From positions 1 through 36,106 of the forward strand of contig JBOEHG010000054.1 in NCBI GenBank assembly GCA_050633825.1: a stretch of DNA of 36,106 bases, written 5' to 3'. Position 1 is the stretch's first letter; every line of letters starts with the position of its first letter. Made by a program: the position numbers and the translations under genes. The notes under the pieces were generated by a model that had not been told where the DNA came from, ran no database searches, and saw only the letters and a program-made list of their open reading frames with translations. The stretch comes from CANLBN01 sp050633825 (lineage in GTDB: Bacteria > Pseudomonadota > Gammaproteobacteria > Pseudomonadales > Cellvibrionaceae). Shown here piece after piece: positions 8,568 through 18,246 of the stretch.

Positions 8568-9794
8568 TCAACTCGTTAATACCTTAGAATCATATAAAGC
8601 GATATGTTTATCAATAAAATGTTGCTTTGTATAATATTTCTCGGCTCTAGCTCTTGCATTCCCCCCCCAAGCGATACACTCATTCGACTGAGACAATGAG
8701 ACTATTTTATCAGCCAGTCCAGAAATATCTTTTACCTCGCCCAAGTAGCCGGTTTCATTTTGTACTACAAGCTCCTGTAAAGCGCCAACATTAAAGCCTA
8801 CGGTAGGGGTTCCGGACGCAGCAGCCTCCAGCGTCACAAGAGAAAAGGTTTCTCCAAGACTGCAATTTAAAAATACATCTGCCGCTGCATATAAGCGATT
8901 AAGATCCTTATAGTCACTCACGAAGCCGGTTTTAAGGTAATCAAATTTTGCAAACATTTTCTCCGTTAGAGGACCTAATTCGCCCACGAGAATAAGGTAG
9001 GGGTCAACACCTTTTGCCTTTAAGGCCTTAAGTGTCTGCAAAGCGTAAAAAGCCCCTTTCTTTTTATCCCATAAATACTTGGCAATAATAATGATACAGA
9101 ATCTATCCTGAGGCACGCCAGCGGTTTGCTTAGCCTCAGCTTTATCAATCAATTGATATGAGTCTAAATCAATGCCATTGGATATAACGTTGATTGGCTT
9201 ATGGTCGATACTCGTTGTTGCCGCAAATTGTTTAGACCATTGTGACGGAGCTATTAAGGTTAGATCAGCCTTGTGCACAAAACGTTTTATTTTTAGCTCA
9301 ATGTTGGCCAGATCATATTTCCCTTTAGGTAAGGGAGGCTGCCCTCGCTGAGGGCAATCGTTACAATCTGTTTGATATTTGGTGCAATCTAAAGGATAAA
9401 TACACCCTCCAGTAAAAGGAGAGCAGTCATGAAGCGTCCAGAATACTGGAATTTTTCTAGATAAAAGGCGAAGCGTTAATGGTGATATTGACCATGTCAG
9501 ATCATGAAAATGTATAAGGTCGTATTTATTTATTTTTATACGTTTCTTTAAGTAGAAATACTCAAAGGGGATGAGTTCTTGAAAGCCTATTTTTCTGAAC
9601 CATGCATTCGCTTTTTTAGCGAAACTGCCTAGAGAGCCATGCACCTGATATTCTGATGAAATATATTCAGGGGTCTCGCTCATATAATGACTAACAAAAT
9701 GACCTTGCTGCCGGAGGAGATCACATAAATCTTCAGCCACTTTACTGGCACCGCCACCATTACGATCACTTTTACTAACAATGGCGATTCTCAT
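8568..9794 (-). CDS. GT4-family glycosyltransferase
   Basis: This 408-residue GT-B retaining glycosyltransferase transfers a sugar from a nucleotide donor. It has the glycine-rich N-terminus SDRNGGGASKVAEDL, the acceptor-side segment WTLHDCSPFTGGCIYPLDC followed by more cysteines (CNDCPQ), a pattern seen in colanic-acid-type enzymes, and the C-terminal donor motif ISNGID. The GT4 E-x7-E motif is GETFSLVTLEAAASGTP. The start lies four bases after the carrier-protein stop, indicating translational coupling. The four N-terminal-half cysteines may bind metal. Acceptor unknown; in context the carrier-bound or released product, or a lipid-linked sugar, may be glycosylated. Confidence 0.88.
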   Translation of the reverse strand: MRIAIVSKSDRNGGGASKVAEDLCDLLRQQGHFVSHYMSETPEYISSEYQVHGSLGSFAKKANAWFRKIGFQELIPFEYFYLKKRIKINKYDLIHFHDLTWSISPLTLRLLSRKIPVFWTLHDCSPFTGGCIYPLDCTKYQTDCNDCPQRGQPPLPKGKYDLANIELKIKRFVHKADLTLIAPSQWSKQFAATTSIDHKPINVISNGIDLDSYQLIDKAEAKQTAGVPQDRFCIIIIAKYLWDKKKGAFYALQTLKALKAKGVDPYLILVGELGPLTEKMFAKFDYLKTGFVSDYKDLNRLYAAADVFLNCSLGETFSLVTLEAAASGTPTVGFNVGALQELVVQNETGYLGEVKDISGLADKIVSLSQSNECIAWGGNARARAEKYYTKQHFIDKHIALYDSKVLTS

Positions 9795-9798
9795 TCAG

Positions 9799-10035
9799 CT
9801 ATCCAGCATCAGCCATTTTTGCTAACCCATCAATAGTATCCAGCTGATCAATATCAATATCAGCAATATCTATTTCAACACCCAAGTCATTTTCCAAAAA
9901 TGCAAGGAGTTCAATTAATGCAAAGCTATCAATAACGCCACTACTAAAAAGAGGATCATCGTTAGAGACTTTATTTAAGTCAATGCCTAAGTTTTGCGAA
10001 ATATAATCCCTTACTTTTTCAATTGCATCTGCCAT
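9799..10035 (-). CDS. Stand-alone acyl/peptidyl carrier protein
   Basis: The 78-residue acidic helical protein carries the phosphopantetheine attachment motif FSSGVIDSFALIELL, with Ser37 the likely modified residue. It would hold an acyl or aminoacyl chain as a thioester. GAGGAAAGATA directly precedes the ATG. It sits between a thioesterase and the glycosyltransferase. The AMP-forming ligase upstream is the natural candidate to load it, and the PLP decarboxylase may act on the loaded form as BtrK does on BtrI in butirosin synthesis. It could also be the downstream acceptor for the terminal condensation domain of the NRPS-like protein, which lacks a carrier domain after it. Confidence 0.9.
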   Translation of the reverse strand: MADAIEKVRDYISQNLGIDLNKVSNDDPLFSSGVIDSFALIELLAFLENDLGVEIDIADIDIDQLDTIDGLAKMADAG

Positions 10036-10096
10036 TATCTTTCCTCACAAAGCGTTTTTTAATGTAATTTTTAACTAAATTTCTTGCAACTAAAAT

Positions 10097-10906
10097 CTAT
10101 GGATTACTTTTTAATATGCTAATAGATTTTACTATTGCCTTACCGGTTTCTTTCCGGCACTCCGGATGTGTTAACAAGTCGAGATGGTCACCGGGGCAGT
10201 TAATTCTACCCTTTAGATTCACATAACCGCCCCACCCTTGATCCTCAGGCCAGTAACGTAAATTATCCCACCAAGGGATATTTTCACTGCAGATAAGAAA
10301 AACACTAACATCACAGGGGGTTATCTTATAATTCTTTATTGCCAAACGCCCTAGATCGTACGCCTTTTGAAAACGCGCGGGCATTTTGGGTTTCATATTG
10401 TCATCTTCATTGATGGCAACAAGCTTTTTCTTATGATCTGAATAAAAGCCTTTTGTAAAACGGGTAAAAAACCGCTCTAAATGCCAACGAATATGGATAT
10501 GGGCACGCAGAATAAGGGGTTTTTTCGGCGGCAAAATGGGCATTGTGGTATCTACAAGAATGACATTTACAGCCAGATCATTCGCTTCCATTAAACGAGC
10601 GACTTCGAGCGCAATTAACCCCCCCATAGAAAAACCGGCTAAATAGTACGGCGGTTTAGTGTCAGATTGCACTATTTCATTAAACATCACCTCAGCAACC
10701 GCTTCCAAGGTATCCGCTTCATTCCCCAAAAATACGGGGTGCAGCACACCAAAAGCCTTCACTTCATCTGAAAACTCGCGCGCAAGAAGCTGCAAGGAAA
10801 TTACATGTCCACCGAGACCCGCGATTAAAAAAACGTCTTCTTCAGCGTCTGCTTTCTTATCTAGCGGAACAATTAGACCTTTTCTTGAACTAGTAGAACC
10901 CGACAT
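10097..10906 (-). CDS. Thioesterase-like alpha/beta hydrolase (second)
   Basis: The 269-residue protein belongs to the NRPS/PKS thioesterase group. It has an early IAGLGGH segment, the nucleophile elbow GFSMGG with Ser93, LVDTTMP with Asp118, and the terminal His in CPGDHLDLL. It is intact and about the size of a free-standing thioesterase. The gene lies 51 bases after the decarboxylase and 61 bases before the carrier protein. Its closeness to the other thioesterase in fold but clear difference in sequence suggests separate roles, for example product release and carrier editing. Hydrolases 1 and 2 of exosortase-A polysaccharide clusters are an alternative comparison. Confidence 0.83.
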   Translation of the reverse strand: MSGSTSSRKGLIVPLDKKADAEEDVFLIAGLGGHVISLQLLAREFSDEVKAFGVLHPVFLGNEADTLEAVAEVMFNEIVQSDTKPPYYLAGFSMGGLIALEVARLMEANDLAVNVILVDTTMPILPPKKPLILRAHIHIRWHLERFFTRFTKGFYSDHKKKLVAINEDDNMKPKMPARFQKAYDLGRLAIKNYKITPCDVSVFLICSENIPWWDNLRYWPEDQGWGGYVNLKGRINCPGDHLDLLTHPECRKETGKAIVKSISILKSNP

Positions 10907-10957
10907 CTGCTATCTTTATTGCCAACATTAATTCTAATAACATTACTATAAAAATGA

Positions 10958-12190
10958 TTATAGCTTAATCCAGCTAAAATCAGCGAAATTCTTATCCTCA
11001 GACTGGCTATGGAAGGCTACTTCAGCAGGCAGCTCGTGAGAAATAAACAATAAGGGGCTCGCGGTTGGCCCATAACTACCTGAACACCCTACTGCGATAA
11101 GGTCACCTTCTTTGAGTTCAGGAAGATTTATACGATGGGCGAGTGTATCTATCGCCGTACACAAGGGCCCTACAATCTTATATTGTTCTACCTCGTCTGA
11201 GCGTGCTGGGATACTAGCCATTGAATAATGGCGGTGGGATATCCCTCCCATGTGCCCACAGGCACCTAAATTGTTGTTCATGCCGCCATCACATAATGCG
11301 ATTTTGGACCCATGAGACTCTTTTACTCTCACAACCTCTGTTACAAATAAGCCTGCCGTACCAACTAAAAACCGACCTACTTCTATATAACACTCAACCT
11401 CCGGGATTATTCGCTTCATTTCTTCCCGGATAGTATTAATTACCTCTGGTAGCTTGTCCAACAACAGCTCTGAATCACCGTCATGATAAGGAATACCCAT
11501 GCCGGCGCCAAAGACCAATTCATTAATGGGTTGACCCCACCACTCAATCGCTCGTTTAAAGAGTAACCACATATTCATAAAATGTTCGGCCAAAGCTTCA
11601 TCATCGAGACACTGACTACCCGAATAGATGTGAAACCCTTCAAGCGAGACAAAACTCATCGGCCTGATTTCATTCAACACATCTTCAAGGCGATCTTCAT
11701 CAATACCAAATTGTGTTGGCCGCCCCGCTAAACGGATGCCAAAATTTTTCTCTGCCGCATTAGGTGCAATCCGAATCAAAATTCGAGCAAGCTCTCCTCG
11801 CTCCTGCGCTATATTGTTAAGCAACTCGATTTCTGTAAGGTCTTCAACAACAATAGACTTTACTTTATTATCCAGCGCAATTTCGAAATCCTTGCGTGTT
11901 TTAGCAGGGCCAGTAAATTCAAGGGCATCGCCCGCCCATTCATTTTCTACGGCATAGGCTATCTCTCCAGAAGAAGAAACATCTAACGATTCAACATGAT
12001 CCTTCATCCAGCGCAACAAATAAGGATTAGGATTTGTCTTTACTGCATAACGAAGCTTAAAGTCAGCAACCGCCGAACGAAGTTTGGCGATATTCTCTTT
12101 GACTGAATCCAAATCGTACAAATAGAGCGGTGTACCGTATTCTTTTGCCGCACGCTGGATATCATCTTCAGTAAAATTTTTAAATTTCAT
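10958..12190 (-). CDS. Fold-III PLP-dependent decarboxylase
   Basis: The 410-residue protein has the alanine-racemase/ornithine-decarboxylase fold III. The PLP Schiff-base Lys is K51 in RYAVKTNPN. DVSSSGE, GFHIYSGSQ, a glycine-rich GAGMGIPYHDGD phosphate-binding loop, CDGGMNNNLGA and GPLCTAIDTL follow. This fits diaminopimelate/ornithine-type decarboxylases, and within them BtrK-like enzymes and the decarboxylase associated with exosortase-A clusters, both probably acting on carrier-bound substrates. A dedicated lysine-synthesis LysA is unlikely because of the biosynthetic neighbours. The gene begins 15 bases after the ligase. Expected reaction: removal of the alpha-carboxylate from an amino acid to leave an amine. 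Confidence 0.85.
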   Translation of the reverse strand: MKFKNFTEDDIQRAAKEYGTPLYLYDLDSVKENIAKLRSAVADFKLRYAVKTNPNPYLLRWMKDHVESLDVSSSGEIAYAVENEWAGDALEFTGPAKTRKDFEIALDNKVKSIVVEDLTEIELLNNIAQERGELARILIRIAPNAAEKNFGIRLAGRPTQFGIDEDRLEDVLNEIRPMSFVSLEGFHIYSGSQCLDDEALAEHFMNMWLLFKRAIEWWGQPINELVFGAGMGIPYHDGDSELLLDKLPEVINTIREEMKRIIPEVECYIEVGRFLVGTAGLFVTEVVRVKESHGSKIALCDGGMNNNLGACGHMGGISHRHYSMASIPARSDEVEQYKIVGPLCTAIDTLAHRINLPELKEGDLIAVGCSGSYGPTASPLLFISHELPAEVAFHSQSEDKNFADFSWIKL

Positions 12191-12205
12191 TGGGCTAAAA
12201 ACTCG

Positions 12206-13756
12206 TTAATTAGTTAGCATCATCTGCTTAATGGCTACCCCATCTATTTTCCCGCTTGAGGTAGTGGGGACTTCATCTATAAATAAAATCTTTTTAGGAA
12301 CAAGGTGCGATGCCATATTTTTCCGCATTAATATGTTTAACTCACTTTCTGTTTTTTCAGTTATTGAACGTTCAATAACGGCTATTAAAAAAGGATCTTC
12401 ATCACTACTGACAACAACATAAACCGGTGAGATATTAATCACTTGTTCTATACTATGGGCAACGTCTGCAGGAAAAACACGCTGATCGAATATCTTCACC
12501 ATTTCATTCTTGCGGCCAGATATAACAAGATGACCTTGTTTGTCAAAATAGCCTAAATCACCCGTGTAAATACCTGATGACAAATGATGAGCATCCGTAT
12601 TTTCAGATAGATAACCACCCATTACTCCCATACCACTTGCCAGTATTTCACCCTCTTCTCCTGCAGGCACTTCATTACCTTTGTCATCGACAACAGCAAG
12701 ATGAACATTGGAGTATGGCAATCCAACTGAATACAAACTCTCGGGATTTAACGCTACGCTTTCTTTATTTACCTTTAAAGAAGCAATACGAAACATTTCC
12801 GTTTGCCCATAAGTTTTAATCAATAGTACATTTTTTAGGTTTTGCGCAATATAATCCAAGGTAGACTTAGGGAGCGTACCACCTGACAAGGTCACATAAC
12901 GTAATCGATTCAACAAAGCCCAAAGAGCTTCATGATCTTTACTTTTTAACAACCCCTGCCAAACCATTGGTGACAAAGCGAGTCCGGAAATATTCCAACG
13001 ATCAATATTCTTTACTATATCAGCAGGCAACCATGATGACGCCATAATATGATGCGCACCTGAATAAAGGCTACCAAGCAATTGTATAAGGCCAACATCA
13101 AAATTAAGAGGTAATACACTCAGTATTTTATCGGCCTCATTTAACTCAAACCACTGTCTTTCAGCATTACAACGCTGATCAATATCACTGGCGGTAATAC
13201 ACACACCTTTAGGGTGTCCGGTTGAACCTGAAGTAAAAAGAATTAATGCGGTATCAACAGGTAAAGCACCTGTAGAAAGGGTACCAGGTTCATCGAAAGA
13301 ATCATCTACAGACTTTGCCGCATGGGTTAACACAAAGTCATTTTCACTTTCTTCTAGAGAGAGAAAACATTTAACGGTATTTAGTCTATTTTCTACTAAC
13401 AGATCATTTACTATTTTTTCGCCGGCTTTATCAACCAAACCACATAAATTATTTCCCTGTGAAAGCATCTCTGCAATGCGCACATTACCTTGACGCAAAT
13501 CCACAATAGCGGCTGGAATAGCTGCCATAAGAGCAGCAATAATTGCAGTGACTTGCATTTCATTACGATGGCACAAAATAAAGAAAAAATCAGAATCACT
13601 GCCTGCCTGTTTGATTTTATTGGCCAAAGCTAACGATTGTTGCCATAACTGCTGATACCTTAGAGACTCATTTTTGCCTACCGTTAAAGCTAATGCTTGC
13701 GGTTGCTGTTCACTTAAGTGAGAAAATTGATCAACAAAGGAAACAATAGAAGACAT
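12206..13756 (-). CDS. AMP-forming acyl/aminoacyl ligase
   Basis: This stand-alone member of the ANL superfamily (516 residues) adenylates a carboxylic acid and passes it to a thiol. Motif A3 FTSGSTGHPKGV, A5 YGQTE, A7 YTGDLG, A8 GRKNEMVKIFDQRV and A10 TTSSGKIDG with its catalytic Lys are all readable. No carrier domain is attached, so the partner thiol is probably the free carrier protein at 9799-10035, or CoA. The start is the ATG ending at 13756, seven bases beyond the NRPS stop; an in-frame TTG just before it is less likely. It resembles ligases of exosortase-A clusters and NRPS starter ligases; the substrate cannot be read by eye. Confidence 0.85.
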   Translation of the reverse strand: MSSIVSFVDQFSHLSEQQPQALALTVGKNESLRYQQLWQQSLALANKIKQAGSDSDFFFILCHRNEMQVTAIIAALMAAIPAAIVDLRQGNVRIAEMLSQGNNLCGLVDKAGEKIVNDLLVENRLNTVKCFLSLEESENDFVLTHAAKSVDDSFDEPGTLSTGALPVDTALILFTSGSTGHPKGVCITASDIDQRCNAERQWFELNEADKILSVLPLNFDVGLIQLLGSLYSGAHHIMASSWLPADIVKNIDRWNISGLALSPMVWQGLLKSKDHEALWALLNRLRYVTLSGGTLPKSTLDYIAQNLKNVLLIKTYGQTEMFRIASLKVNKESVALNPESLYSVGLPYSNVHLAVVDDKGNEVPAGEEGEILASGMGVMGGYLSENTDAHHLSSGIYTGDLGYFDKQGHLVISGRKNEMVKIFDQRVFPADVAHSIEQVINISPVYVVVSSDEDPFLIAVIERSITEKTESELNILMRKNMASHLVPKKILFIDEVPTTSSGKIDGVAIKQMMLTN

Positions 13757-13762
13757 CAATCA

Positions 13763-16700
13763 CTATACCTGTCGATATTTAAATAAGTCTTCTAAGTAAG
13801 TCACCATTTCATTAGATAGATGACTCAATATTTTCTGACCATTAATAAAAGCAGGGCTTTCGAGTTTCAACTGGTCGCCATGAGAACTTCGAATAAGCGA
13901 CATACTAATTTCATGGCCATCTGTAGCAAACGCTCTTTGAATAACAATATCAGAATAGCCTTCAGGATATTGATCCTCAAAACGCAATTCATTAACAAAG
14001 CCATCAAAAGGATAACGCCCCAAACGACGTAAGGACTCAGTTTTCTTCAACACTAATTCATAAGGAACATCACTAAAGGACATTGCCTCTTCGAAATCAC
14101 TTTTCGTTCGACCGGCATGTCTAACAGCATCATGCTCACTATCAACACCTGTAAATACAGGCAGTAAATTAACAAACATACCCACTCTTGGCTCATCCAC
14201 TGCATCTCGCCTCAGCGCGACATGGGCACAAAATACAAAATCAGGCTGTTCAAATTGACGCTTAAAGGCCCAGGATAACGCAGCCACCACATCCGTAAAA
14301 CCCAGAGATAAGCTCACCTCAGGCTTCAGCGAAGCAATGTGAAATAAAGATGAAGATTGACTGTCTTTATCAATCGTAATGAGTGATTTATTATTCTTTT
14401 GCTCCAATAGTATTTCTAAGCGCTGCCCGATAGCGCGTGCTTTTTCATCGTAGGCACCACTTTCAATTTTGCGGTGTTGATCTGATAAAAATTCATCATA
14501 CTCAATAGTGACTGGCTTTAAATCAGGCACTGTTTGATTCACTACTTTTTTCTTAAGCAAAGCATCATAAATCACCATAAAATCAACCGCTAGTCGCCCC
14601 ATGGAATTATCATCAGCAGCAATATGATGAGCGGTTAACTGTAATAGCTCTTCACCGGTACTTAGCTGGCTACAAATAGCTGTGATTAGCGGGCCTTTAC
14701 GTACGTTAAAGTGATGCGACTGTTTGCCTAACAAGGCTACGCTTTCACTCACATCCGATTCACTCAGCGCCCACACGCCTTCATTTCTCACTAGAGGAAT
14801 ATCATCAATTGCGGGGGTATCATTAAGCGTTAACATTAATTGGCCGGCAGCTGGCTTTACTGAGGTCCTTAATGTTTTATGGCGTTCAATCAATTTCTGT
14901 AATGCTTCAGCTAATAAAGCATCATCAAACCCTTTGTCACAGGTAATATAACGGGTACAGGTAATCGATGCATCTCGGCGCTCGAATAACTCTCGGAAAA
15001 AAAGCCCAAGTTGAGCCAACGCCCCATGAACAGTATCAGACGCTAATAATTCAACGGCTTCTTCATTAACAAGTTGAGAAAATTGATCAACTTGTTGAGA
15101 AAAAACAGGGTTGCGATAAATATCAGCAACTTCAACGGGAGAACCAAGCTCACGACTTAACAACGAAGCTAACAAAATAGCTGATATACTGTTGCCGCCT
15201 ATTTCAAAAAAGTTATCACTCTCATTTTGTGGAGACACTTTGGCAGCCTCTAACCAAAGGTCAGCAATTTTATTTGCTGTTTCTCCACCACTTTGCTTGT
15301 CTGCCTCGTCATTTTTAAAAGCAGTTTCTTCTAATTGATATTCAGCAAGTGCTTTTCGATCGACTTTAAAGTTTTCCGTATACGGAAGCGCATCTACAAT
15401 AATAATAGAGTGCGGTACCATATAATCTGGCAGAACCTGATTAAGAAAATCACGAATAGCCGCTACGGATAATACACCAGCAGAATGCAATACGACAAAA
15501 CCGTAGAGTAGCTTGGAAGCATTACCGTCATCCTTTGCGATAACAACAGCACTTTTTATTTCTGGTATTGAAGATAAATGAAACTCGACTTCACCTAACT
15601 CTATACGAATACCCCGAATTTTTACCTGCGTATCTAAGCGTTGCAGATACTCCAAGTCATGACTTTCATCTAACTTTGCATAATCGCCTGTTGCAAAATA
15701 TCGCTTACCTTCGATTAACGGAAACTTTTCAGCGGTTAATTCAGACCGCTGCCAATAAGATGTAGCAATCCTCTCCCCACCTAAAAAGAGCTCGCCAACC
15801 TCACCAATGCCGACAGGCTGTCCGCCCTGATCAAGTAATAGTTGCGTCATATGGCCGACGGGTTTACCAATTAATACTTTTTGGCTTAATGCTTCGCGTT
15901 TATACAAATAGCAATGGCTCAGGCCAAAAATTTCTGTTGCACCGTATGCTGTTCCCACCTGAGCACGAGGAAAAACATTATGCAACGTCACAATGGTATC
16001 AATCGGAAAAGTATCACCGCCATACCATACCAAACGCACTTTATTAAGCGATTGGTTTTCTGGAAAATGGTGCTCAATATGCTCGGCCAATGTTTTCAAT
16101 AATGCTGGCGGGCAGTGAAAGGCCGTACAACTTTCAGCCTGCTGTTTTAGCCAATCAAGGTCTAGCGCTTTCGCTTTATCTAAAATTAAGGAGGTGCCGC
16201 CAGCAACCAGAGGGCACATTAATTCCAGCATGCTGATGCTCCATGCATAACGTGCAATAGAGTTTAAAACATCATCAGGGGTAAACTTTAGGTGCTGGCT
16301 TGGTTCGACGATAGAGGCTGTCAACGCCTCGTAATTTCCCAAAACACCTTTGGCCTTACCGGTAGTACCTGAGGTAAAAAAGATACAGGCTGGGTCATTC
16401 GGTGAACGCTGATCGTCAGTAATAGGATTACCATCCGCTGGAACAATATCATCCACAAAGATGGTATCTACCCCCCACCCTGCAACCCTATCCGCAAGAT
16501 GGCGATGTGTAATCAGTACAAGCGGCTGGATTTCATCAAACTTTTCGAGAATTTGCACATCGGGATGCTCTGGATCCATTGGCGCATACACACCGCCGCA
16601 GCGAAATATCGCCAACATAGACACGGTAATATATTCAGATGGCTCAAGCAGCACGGCAACAAAGCGCGATTGAGCAATAGACTTATCGACCAACGCAGCA

Positions 16701-16831
16701 GTCAAGCCGTTCACTTGAGCCGCTAGCTCATTATAAGAGAGTGTATTTTGATTAAACCTGATTGCCGTCTTATTGGGTGAAGCAACAGCATTGGCCAGTA
16801 TTAGGTCATCTAGAAAGTTATTGCTAACCAA
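13763..16831 (-). CDS. NRPS-like protein, adenylation-carrier-condensation
   Basis: The 1022-residue protein has an adenylation domain (about 1-500), a carrier domain (about 517-590) and a condensation domain (about 600-1022). A3 is FFTSGTTGKAKG, A5 YGATE, A7 YFATGDY, A8 QVKIRGIRIELGEVE and A10 Lys is K489. The carrier motif GGNSISA puts phosphopantetheine on Ser548. The condensation motif is HHIAADD at 735-741, keeping both His and the Asp but with Asp for the usual Gly. In the A4 region the Asp that normally binds the alpha-amino group appears to be Ser (AWSISMLE, S198), suggesting a non-alpha-amino acid. The start is TTG with AAAGGA upstream. There is no terminal thioesterase or second carrier; separate proteins encoded downstream probably supply both. 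Confidence 0.92.
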   Translation of the reverse strand: MVSNNFLDDLILANAVASPNKTAIRFNQNTLSYNELAAQVNGLTAALVDKSIAQSRFVAVLLEPSEYITVSMLAIFRCGGVYAPMDPEHPDVQILEKFDEIQPLVLITHRHLADRVAGWGVDTIFVDDIVPADGNPITDDQRSPNDPACIFFTSGTTGKAKGVLGNYEALTASIVEPSQHLKFTPDDVLNSIARYAWSISMLELMCPLVAGGTSLILDKAKALDLDWLKQQAESCTAFHCPPALLKTLAEHIEHHFPENQSLNKVRLVWYGGDTFPIDTIVTLHNVFPRAQVGTAYGATEIFGLSHCYLYKREALSQKVLIGKPVGHMTQLLLDQGGQPVGIGEVGELFLGGERIATSYWQRSELTAEKFPLIEGKRYFATGDYAKLDESHDLEYLQRLDTQVKIRGIRIELGEVEFHLSSIPEIKSAVVIAKDDGNASKLLYGFVVLHSAGVLSVAAIRDFLNQVLPDYMVPHSIIIVDALPYTENFKVDRKALAEYQLEETAFKNDEADKQSGGETANKIADLWLEAAKVSPQNESDNFFEIGGNSISAILLASLLSRELGSPVEVADIYRNPVFSQQVDQFSQLVNEEAVELLASDTVHGALAQLGLFFRELFERRDASITCTRYITCDKGFDDALLAEALQKLIERHKTLRTSVKPAAGQLMLTLNDTPAIDDIPLVRNEGVWALSESDVSESVALLGKQSHHFNVRKGPLITAICSQLSTGEELLQLTAHHIAADDNSMGRLAVDFMVIYDALLKKKVVNQTVPDLKPVTIEYDEFLSDQHRKIESGAYDEKARAIGQRLEILLEQKNNKSLITIDKDSQSSSLFHIASLKPEVSLSLGFTDVVAALSWAFKRQFEQPDFVFCAHVALRRDAVDEPRVGMFVNLLPVFTGVDSEHDAVRHAGRTKSDFEEAMSFSDVPYELVLKKTESLRRLGRYPFDGFVNELRFEDQYPEGYSDIVIQRAFATDGHEISMSLIRSSHGDQLKLESPAFINGQKILSHLSNEMVTYLEDLFKYRQV

Positions 16832-17044
16832 TGGTAGAGGTTCCTTTTGAGCTTACTCAATGGATCAGTTTGAGCGAGGAATAAAGAATGATGATTTTAA
16901 CGCCATTGTAGCCTGAATGGCATCCCTAATATTCGGTAATTCTTTACTTCTGATGAATTATCAAGCTTCATTTAATGTCCTTAAAGGCCAAAATACCGAC
17001 CTTTAAAACCATTAGCCAACTAGAATACCGAAAACAACAAAGCA

Positions 17045-18199
17045 CTAATAAAACTTAGCATCCATTGACAGTCCCAACAAGTGTCGGCCATAGGTTTGTG
17101 AGGCAATATTGTAATCTGTCTGGGCATGACTACCGGTGATATGAATATCCCGAAACAACTTTTGCAACTCGTTACTAGCAAACCACGCACTGCCGCCGGA
17201 GGAGTTGACGACTCGCTCAACTGCCTGAATAAGGATTTTAACCGCATAGGATTGATGACAACGCCAATGCAATGCATCCTCAGAGGAAGGAAGCTTCCTT
17301 CTATCGGCACATTGCTGCATCTGTTGCCAATCATTTTCTAGCAGTAATGCCGCTGTTTTAATTTGATTGGTGGATTCAGCAGCAATCATTTGAGCCGGTA
17401 CATTTTGAGTCTCTTGGGCACCCGTATAAGCACGCACGCGGCTTTTCGTTTTTTCAATAAACAGTTCAATTGTACGGTTCGCAATACCCAATGATACTGC
17501 AGAGAAACCAATAGAGAAAACGGGAGAGAATGGCGTGTAATACATATTAGCGGGATGGCTCTCATAACCGCGAGTCAAACCAAAATTCAGTGCAAACAAT
17601 GATTCCGTTCGGTATTCAGGTACGAATACACCATCCAACACTATCGTCTTACTGCCCGTACCCCGCAAGGCCATACTATCCCAATCATCAAGAATATCGT
17701 AATCACTGCGAGGAACAACGGCAAAACAAGGGCCCGGCTGCCCCATATTATTCTTTCCCATATATCCCAGCACAGCCCAATCCGCATGGTCACAACCAGA
17801 AGACCAACCAAAACGCCCTGACAAGGTAATACCACCCTCTGCAGGCTCCCATTTACCTAAAGGGGCAACCGAGGAGCTCACTAGCGCATCAGAGTTTTCA
17901 CCCCATATTTCATCTTGCAACTGTTTAGAGTACAAGGCAATCGCATGAGAGTGGTTCGCAAGCAAGCCACAAGCCCATGCAGTAGAAGGACAAGCTTCTG
18001 CTATTTTGACAATAGAAGCAGCATATTCAGGGTAATCGATCTCCAAACCGCCATACGCTTTCGGCTGCAAAGCCCTAAAGAAACCTATTTTTTTCAGTAA
18101 CTCTATATTTTCAGCAGGCACCATACATTGCTCATCCGCAAGAGGAGAGTTTTCACGAATTTTTGGCAATATTGGATCGATGTCTTGGAGTAATGTCAT
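17045..18199 (-). CDS. Flavin-dependent monooxygenase, acyl-CoA dehydrogenase fold
   Basis: The 384-residue protein resembles the HsaA/DszC/nitrososynthase group, two-component monooxygenases that have the acyl-CoA dehydrogenase fold and use reduced flavin from a partner reductase. Recognisable stretches are GFFRALQPKAYGGLEIDYPEY, ACPSTAWACGLLANHSH, SGRFGWSSGCDHADW, MALRGTGSKTIVLDGVFVPEY and the C-terminal SSGGSAWF. Members hydroxylate aromatic rings or oxidise amines, sulfur or carbon. No flavin reductase gene is adjacent, so a general reductase may serve it. It is the first gene of the minus-strand arm, 213 bases before the NRPS gene, downstream of the palindromic promoter region. A true acyl-ACP dehydrogenase role is less likely. 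Confidence 0.82.
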   Translation of the reverse strand: MTLLQDIDPILPKIRENSPLADEQCMVPAENIELLKKIGFFRALQPKAYGGLEIDYPEYAASIVKIAEACPSTAWACGLLANHSHAIALYSKQLQDEIWGENSDALVSSSVAPLGKWEPAEGGITLSGRFGWSSGCDHADWAVLGYMGKNNMGQPGPCFAVVPRSDYDILDDWDSMALRGTGSKTIVLDGVFVPEYRTESLFALNFGLTRGYESHPANMYYTPFSPVFSIGFSAVSLGIANRTIELFIEKTKSRVRAYTGAQETQNVPAQMIAAESTNQIKTAALLLENDWQQMQQCADRRKLPSSEDALHWRCHQSYAVKILIQAVERVVNSSGGSAWFASNELQKLFRDIHITGSHAQTDYNIASQTYGRHLLGLSMDAKFY

Positions 18200-18246
18200 T
18201 AGGCTCTCAAATTAAGCATATTTATAGTGTAAGCATACCTCGTAAG

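Noticed and set aside
10958..12190. Housekeeping diaminopimelate decarboxylase (lysA)
   Set aside because: Neighbours are a ligase, thioesterase and carrier protein rather than dapF, and the sequence fits carrier-associated decarboxylases as well or better.
9799..18199. A pyrrole-forming set (PigI ligase, PigG carrier, PigA dehydrogenase type)
   Set aside because: Ligase, carrier and an acyl-CoA-dehydrogenase-fold protein occur together, but the flavoprotein has the HsaA-like monooxygenase motifs and the decarboxylase and A-T-C protein do not fit prodigiosin-like pathways.
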